Assembly: GCA_963772585.1 (NCBI GenBank)
Contig: CAVYXV010000007.1
Coordinates: forward strand, 124,001-188,000
Source: CAVVXN01 sp963772585
GTDB lineage: Bacteria > Planctomycetota > PLA2 > JAEUHO01
Length of the DNA: 64,000 nucleotides
Reading direction: 5' to 3'
Part shown: one piece after another, positions 59,683-64,000 of the stretch
Position numbering within the stretch: position 1 is the stretch's first letter
How the letters are laid out: each line of letters starts with the position of its first letter
Translations under genes and position numbers: made by a program
The notes under the pieces: model-generated
What the model saw: the letters and a program-made list of their open reading frames with translations, nothing else
The model's database searches: none
Told to the model about the DNA's origin: nothing

Positions 59683-61737
59683 TCACATGAAGTAGTCGAA
59701 GTCCCGCTCGGTCCGCGCGCGGTGCCGGAGTCGGAACACCTGGGCGGGGAGGGCGGCCGGGTCGAGACGCACGAAGTTGCGCGCTCCCTGCCACAGGTAG
59801 CGACCGTCGCCCACGAGATCGTGGACCTGGAATCGCGTGTCGCCGTGGAGGCCCAGCGCCGCGAGGTCGAGATCGATCCATCCGGACTGGACGTGGTGCG
59901 GGTCGAGGTTCGCCACCACCAGGATCGTGTTCGTCCCGTCCGCCGAGCGCTTGCTGTAGCAGACCATCTGGTCGTTGTCGGTGCCGTGGAACCGAAGGGT
60001 CCGGTCCTGTTGCAGGGCGGGGTTCTCGCGGCGGATCCGGTTGAGCCGCCCCAGGAGCGGCGCGAGACCCGCGTCGGCGGACGGCGACCGGGCCCGGATC
60101 TGGTACTTCTCCGAGTCGAGGTACTCCTCCCCGCCGACCTCCCGGGGCGCGTTCTCGCCGAGCTCGAAGGCCGGACCGTAGATGCCCCAGTTCGCCCCGA
60201 GGGTGGCCGCCAACACGGCGCGCAACTGGAAGGCGGGTCGCCCTCCCGTCTGGAGGACCTCGGACAGGATGTCGGGCGTGTTCGGCCAGAGGTTGGGCCG
60301 GAAGAACTCCGCCACGTCGGTTTGCGTGAGCTCGTGGAAGTATCGCTCGAGGCCGTACCGCGTGTTGCGCCACGTGAAGTACGTGTACGACTGGGTGAAC
60401 CCGATCTTCGCCAAGCGGTACATCACCTTCGGTCTGGTGAACGCCTCCGAGAGGAAGAGGACGTCGGGGTGATCGCGTCGGATTCCGCCCAGGCACCACT
60501 CCCAGAACGCGAACGGCTTCGTGTGCGGGTTGTCCACGCGGAAGATCCGGACGCCCTGGTCGATCCAGAAGTCGAAGATGGAACGAAGCTCCCGCCAGAG
60601 CGCCGGCCACGCGTCCGTCTCGAAGTCGAAGGGGTAGATGTCCTCGTACTTCTTGGGAGGATTCTCGGCGTACCGGATGGACCCGTCCGGACGCTTCTGG
60701 AACCACTCGGGGTGCTCCTTCACGTAGGGGTGGTCCGGAGAGCACTGGAGCGCGATGTCCAGTGCGACCTCGAGACCGACGGCTTCGGCCTTCGCCAGCA
60801 GGCGCCGGAAGTCGACCAGCGTGCCGAGCCGGGGGTGGACGGCCTTGTGCCCCCCTTCGTCCGACCCGATCGCCCAGGGGCTGCCGACATCGTCGGGGCC
60901 GGCTTCGCCCGTGTTGTTGCGACCCTTCCGGTGCGTACGCCCGATCGGGTGGATGGGGGGGAGGTAGAGGACGTCGAAGCCCATCGCGGCCACGTGTTCG
61001 AGCCGGGATTCGCAGTCGCCGAGCGTGCCGTGGCGCGAGGGATCGTCCGTGCAACTCCGCGGGAAGAACTCGTACCAGGCGGAGAACCGCGCGCGCGGGC
61101 GGTCCACCTCGACGCGGAGGAGCTCGGGGTGCCGCCGCGCGAGGCTCCGATCGGGATGGCGGGCCATCGCTTCCAGGAGCGCGGCGCCCAACGCCAACGC
61201 CGACGAGGCTTCGGGGTCGGAGGGGCGTGCCAGCTCCCGGGCCCACTCGCCGAGCCGCGCCGCGTCCTCGGCCGCCGCCGCCCGGGTCGCGCGTCGGGCC
61301 GCCTCGCTCACGAGGCGCGCCCCCACCACGAGCTCGGCTGCGACGTCCTGGTCCGCGAGGACGCGCTTCTCGAATTCCCGGCGCCAGGACCGGAAGCGAT
61401 CGATCCACGCCTCCACCGTGTAGACGTGGGGCTCGCGCGCTTCCACCGGGAACGCGCCGTGCCAACGGTCGTTCCCCAGCGGCTCCATCTCGCGGCGCTG
61501 GAGCCGGTCGGTGTGCCGCGCCGGTCCGTGGAGCAGGTCGCACACGACGACGTCGTGGCCGTCCGTGAAGGCGTCCACCTCCACGTCCACCGTCTCGCCC
61601 ACGGTGCGCTTGATGGGGAAGCGTCCGCCGTCGATCCGCGGCGTCAGGCTCTCCAGAACGATGCGGCGACGCCCCTCCTCGGGGAGTGGGTTGGCGGCGT
61701 CGGTCCGGGCGGGGCGCTCCTCGTCGGCCTCACGCAT
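59683..61737 (-). CDS. glgE: Maltose-1-phosphate maltosyltransferase
   Basis: A 684-residue GH13_3 enzyme that transfers maltosyl units from maltose-1-phosphate to alpha-glucan. The N-terminal beta domain (residues 25-130, RTVGETVDVEVDAFTDGHD) is followed by a helical domain and the catalytic barrel: FPRSCTDDPSRHGTLGDCES, VLYLPPIHPIGRTHRKGRNN, nucleophile Asp in FRVDNPHTKPFAFWEW, acid Glu in FLSEAFTRPKVM. The PIHPIG-x-x-x-RKG-x-NN stretch is specific for GlgE. ATG 61737 is the start; 36 bases separate it from the DksA-like gene upstream, so they may share a transcript. Confidence 0.96.
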   Translation of the reverse strand: MREADEERPARTDAANPLPEEGRRRIVLESLTPRIDGGRFPIKRTVGETVDVEVDAFTDGHDVVVCDLLHGPARHTDRLQRREMEPLGNDRWHGAFPVEAREPHVYTVEAWIDRFRSWRREFEKRVLADQDVAAELVVGARLVSEAARRATRAAAAEDAARLGEWARELARPSDPEASSALALGAALLEAMARHPDRSLARRHPELLRVEVDRPRARFSAWYEFFPRSCTDDPSRHGTLGDCESRLEHVAAMGFDVLYLPPIHPIGRTHRKGRNNTGEAGPDDVGSPWAIGSDEGGHKAVHPRLGTLVDFRRLLAKAEAVGLEVALDIALQCSPDHPYVKEHPEWFQKRPDGSIRYAENPPKKYEDIYPFDFETDAWPALWRELRSIFDFWIDQGVRIFRVDNPHTKPFAFWEWCLGGIRRDHPDVLFLSEAFTRPKVMYRLAKIGFTQSYTYFTWRNTRYGLERYFHELTQTDVAEFFRPNLWPNTPDILSEVLQTGGRPAFQLRAVLAATLGANWGIYGPAFELGENAPREVGGEEYLDSEKYQIRARSPSADAGLAPLLGRLNRIRRENPALQQDRTLRFHGTDNDQMVCYSKRSADGTNTILVVANLDPHHVQSGWIDLDLAALGLHGDTRFQVHDLVGDGRYLWQGARNFVRLDPAALPAQVFRLRHRARTERDFDYFM

Positions 61738-61773
61738 GCAGGGAACAGCACCTTCCTCTCCGTGTCGTCCGGT

Positions 61774-62146
61774 TCAAACAGCAGGCCTCTCGATCGCACG
61801 GTCCCGCTTCCTCGCGCCGGGCGCACGACGGGTCGCTTGCGGCAGGACGTCCAGGCGGTCGCGACCGATCGCCCGGCCGCAGTCTACGCAAGTCCCGTAC
61901 CCCCCGTCGGCGAGCCGGGCCAGGGCGGCGTCTACCCGCTCGACCGTCTCCTGCCGCCTCGCGAGGGTCTCCCGGGAGGGATCGACGCCCTCGTCGTCCG
62001 CGTCCGACGGGTGCGAGGGGGACGTCGGGGCCACCGCCGGTCGAAGCAAGGGCGTTCCGGCTCCGCAGGACCTCATCGATGCGCGTCTCGAGGTCCGCCC
62101 GCAAACCGAGCCGCCGGAGCCGGATCGCCTCGTGATTCGGGTCCAT
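61774..62146 (-). CDS. DksA/TraR-like zinc-finger protein with frameshift
   Basis: ATG 62146 gives MDPNHEAIRLRRLGLRADLE, then TRIDEVLR, a TraR/DksA-type N-terminal helix. A one-base shift somewhere in about 62010-62070 leads into the frame ending at 61774, with SRETLARRQETVERVDAALA then ARLADGGYGTCVDCGRAIGR, DRLDVLPQATRRAPGARKRD. The first Cys pair (CVDC) is present but the second pair, usually C-x-x-C after ATR, reads Arg/Ala/Pro/Gly, so the finger would be half. A second indel there could have removed it. DksA proteins bind RNA polymerase and help the stringent response; a link to the adjacent trehalose operon is plausible. Confidence 0.65.
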
Positions 62147-62376
62147 CGCCGGGTTCCCGAAGGTCGGCTGTCCTCCGGAGGGCTCCGAACCGCGTTCCCG
62201 TCCCGGAGAGGCTTCCCCGCGCGGCCATCGGAGTCTCAGGGCCCGATCGCTCCGGAATCGCCGGAAGGCGCGCCTCCCGGAGGCCCCGCTGCCCCGGCGG
62301 TCGCGATTGACGGACCCTCCGCCGGATGTTCCGTCGGGCCGGTAGAACCGGCGCCGCGCCGGGGCGAGGAGGCCGA

Positions 62377-63447
62377 TTGAACCTCTCCGAGATCCTTCAG
62401 ATCCCCGTCCTGGGGAACCCGCTGGGGCGATGGTTGATCGTCCTGGCGATCGGCATCGGGGCCTTCGTCGCGCTGCGCGTGTTCCTCACTGCTCTTCGCA
62501 GCGCGCTCGCGCGCGTAGCGGGGAGGACGAAGACGCACTGGGACGACCTCCTCTCGAAGACGGTGGCGAAGACGCGGTTCTCCCTCGTGTTCCTCGTCGC
62601 CCTGTTCCTCGCCGCCCGCATCCTCGTGCTACCGGCCGGCACCAATCCGATCCTCGCCTCCGCGGCGATCTTCCTGCTCCTCGTCCAGGGCGGGATCTGG
62701 GCCAGCGCGTTCCTGCACGCCTGGTTCGACGAGTACCGGACGAAGCGACTCGCGGCCGACCCCGCTTCGGTGACCGGCTTCACGGCCATCGCCTTCCTCG
62801 GCAGCCTGCTCATCTGGTCCATCGTCCTCCTCCTGGCCCTCGACAACTTCGGCGTGGACATCACGGCGCTGGTCGCCGGCCTGGGCGTCGGGGGCATCGC
62901 GGTGGCGCTCGCGCTCCAGAACATCCTCACCGACCTCTTCGCCTCGCTCTCCATCGTCCTCGACAAGCCCTTCGTCCTCGGCGACTTCATCGTGGTGGGG
63001 GAGCAACTGGGAGCGGTCGAAGCGATCGGTCTCAAGACCACGCGTCTCCGGAGTCTGAGCGGCGAGCAGTTGGTCTTCGCCAACAGCGATCTTCTCACCA
63101 GCCGCATCCACAATTACGGCCGGATGCGCGAGCGGCGGATCGTGTTCGCCATCGGCGTCGTCTACGACACGCCGGCCGACACGCTGGAACGGATCCCCGC
63201 GATCATCCGCGAGGCGATCGAGCAGCAGGACAAGACCCGCTTCGACCGCGCGCACTTCAAGTCCTTCGGCGACTCCTCGCTGGACTTCGAGACGGTCTAC
63301 TACGTGCTGGACCGCGACTACAACCTCTACATGGACATCCAGCAGACGATCAACCTGGCGATCGTCCGGCGATTCGAAGAGGAGGGGATCGCGTTCGCCT
63401 TCCCCACCCGGACCCTCTTCGTCAACCGGCTCGGCGAGCCCGCGTGA
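62377..63447 (+). CDS. MscS-family mechanosensitive ion channel
   Basis: A 356-residue channel with five hydrophobic helices, then the MscS pore and vestibule signature: VAGLGVGGIAVALALQNILT, then DLFASLSIVLDKPFVLGDFI and VVGEQLGAVEAIGLKTTRLR. The C-terminal alpha-beta domain ends FPTRTLFV. It is a tension-gated valve that releases solutes on osmotic downshock. I chose the TTG at 62377 because gaggagg lies four bases ahead of it and the earlier in-frame codons (GTAAPGRGG) look non-coding. It diverges from the DksA/trehalose operon across 230 bases, which should carry both promoters. Confidence 0.9.
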   Translation: MNLSEILQIPVLGNPLGRWLIVLAIGIGAFVALRVFLTALRSALARVAGRTKTHWDDLLSKTVAKTRFSLVFLVALFLAARILVLPAGTNPILASAAIFLLLVQGGIWASAFLHAWFDEYRTKRLAADPASVTGFTAIAFLGSLLIWSIVLLLALDNFGVDITALVAGLGVGGIAVALALQNILTDLFASLSIVLDKPFVLGDFIVVGEQLGAVEAIGLKTTRLRSLSGEQLVFANSDLLTSRIHNYGRMRERRIVFAIGVVYDTPADTLERIPAIIREAIEQQDKTRFDRAHFKSFGDSSLDFETVYYVLDRDYNLYMDIQQTINLAIVRRFEEEGIAFAFPTRTLFVNRLGEPA

Positions 63448-63467
63448 GGTGGCTACCGTCCTGCGTC

Positions 63468-64000
63468 GCGAGTACGTGGGCCAGGGACGACGCCCGTGGG
63501 GACCCCGGAGGGTGTCCCCCCGCAGCGTTCGCCTGGGATCGGCGCGCTGGATGGGGAGCGGAGGCCCCATGAGGACGACGCCGCGTACGACCGTACGCAA
63601 GGAGGACGAAGGGGGTCGATCGCCCCCCGGCCAGCGCGCCGCGCGGCCTCGTGGATGGGAACGTGCGGCACGCCACACGCGTGCGTATGGGCCAGGGAGG
63701 ACCGTCGGAGGCCGCGGAGGCCACTGAGGACGACGCCCGTGGGGACCCCGGAGGGTGTCCCTCAGCGGCGTTCGCCTGGGATCGGCGCGCTGGATGGGGA
63801 GCGGAGGCCCCATGAGGACGACGCCGCGTACGACCGTACGCAAGGAGGACGAAGGGGGTCGATCGCCCCCCGGCCAGCGCGCCGCGCGGCCTCGTGGATG
63901 GGAACGTGCGGCACGCCACACGCGTTGCGAGTACGTGGGCCAGGGACGACGCCCGTGGGGACCCCGGAGGGTGTCCCCCCGCGGCGTTCGCCTGGGATCG
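63468..64000. repeat. Tandem direct repeats of 216-243 bases with internal hairpins
   Basis: Starts of the same unit occur at 63486, 63729 and 63945 (gacgacgcccgtggggaccc each time), giving periods of 243 and 216 bases; the third copy runs off the window. Copies 1 and 2 are identical over 158 bases (63525-63682 and 63768-63925). Each unit contains a perfect hairpin gcgtacg-ac-cgtacgc (63583-63598 and 63826-63841). Copy 1 and copy 3 also share their leading gcgagtacgtgggccaggga. No protein frame here resembles a known family. It is gene-free to the window end. Confidence 0.85.

Noticed and set aside
63468..64000. CRISPR array at the right edge
   Set aside because: The repeats are over 200 bases with no short regularly spaced repeat-spacer pattern and no cas gene nearby in the window.

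Overview
The window is very GC-rich and densely coded, with no rRNA, tRNA or CRISPR array that I could see. Several traits point to a Planctomycetota-like bacterium, probably an assembled environmental genome: an ECF sigma factor overlapping a giant Ser/Thr kinase whose N-terminal lead-in segment is typical of planctomycetal kinases; many large secreted or lipoprotein genes with carboxypeptidase-regulatory, SbsA-like Ig and Asp-box repeats; and multiheme cytochromes. This placement is inference from gene content, not from a marker gene.

Layout. 1-155: start of an RRM RNA-binding protein. 664-2013: HemW-like radical SAM protein. 2.0-3.1 kb: a scar holding an IS630 transposase fragment and remnants of an ECF sigma/anti-sigma pair. 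3.1-6.3 kb: two secreted proteins and a ClbS/DfsB-like protein. 6.3-10.9 kb: ECF sigma plus kinase-AAA-TPR signalling protein. 11.1-13.8 kb: Asp-box protein with a MoaD/ThiS-like protein, and two small alpha-beta-barrel proteins. 13.9-19.1 kb: papain-like lipoprotein and a carboxypeptidase-regulatory repeat protein. 19.1-21.9 kb: NrfD / Fe-S / tetraheme cytochrome module. 21.9-23.8 kb: large DUF2339-like membrane protein. 24.3-30.7 kb: Rrf2 regulator followed by an overlapping respiratory cluster (NarI-like subunit, molybdopterin nitrate-reductase-like enzyme, four-cluster ferredoxin, Rieske protein, small membrane protein, TDT transporter). 30.8-39.1 kb: methyltransferase, secreted proteins, oxidoreductase and a Gly-rich lipoprotein ending in a strong terminator. 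39.2-41.2 kb: ECF sigma, small membrane protein and signal peptidase I. 41.6-47.7 kb: GNAT-NUDIX-GNAT fusion, octaheme cytochrome, SppA and a YqjD/YqjE-like trio. 47.8-62.1 kb: one long leftward operon for trehalose and alpha-glucan metabolism. 62.4-63.4 kb: MscS channel. 63.5-64 kb: tandem direct repeats running off the window.

How genes work together. The 61.7 to 47.8 kb operon encodes GlgE, a TreS-maltokinase fusion, GlgB, TreZ, a GH57-type hydrolase and TreY. Together these can route trehalose through maltose and maltose-1-phosphate into branched alpha-glucan (TreS, Mak, GlgE, GlgB) and release trehalose from glucan ends (TreY, TreZ), a closed cycle probably tied to osmotic or stringent stress, given the DksA/TraR-like gene just upstream and the divergent MscS channel. 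The two redox modules share a logic: quinol-reactive membrane subunits linked to Fe-S relays and either a molybdenum catalyst or multiheme cytochromes.

At least five genes (papain-like lipoprotein, tetraheme cytochrome, Rieske protein, the lipoprotein at 32.8 kb, DksA-like protein) can only be read through an apparent one-base frameshift; two sit exactly in G/C homopolymer runs. Sequencing or consensus indel errors are the simplest explanation, so these should not be taken as pseudogenes without raw reads.
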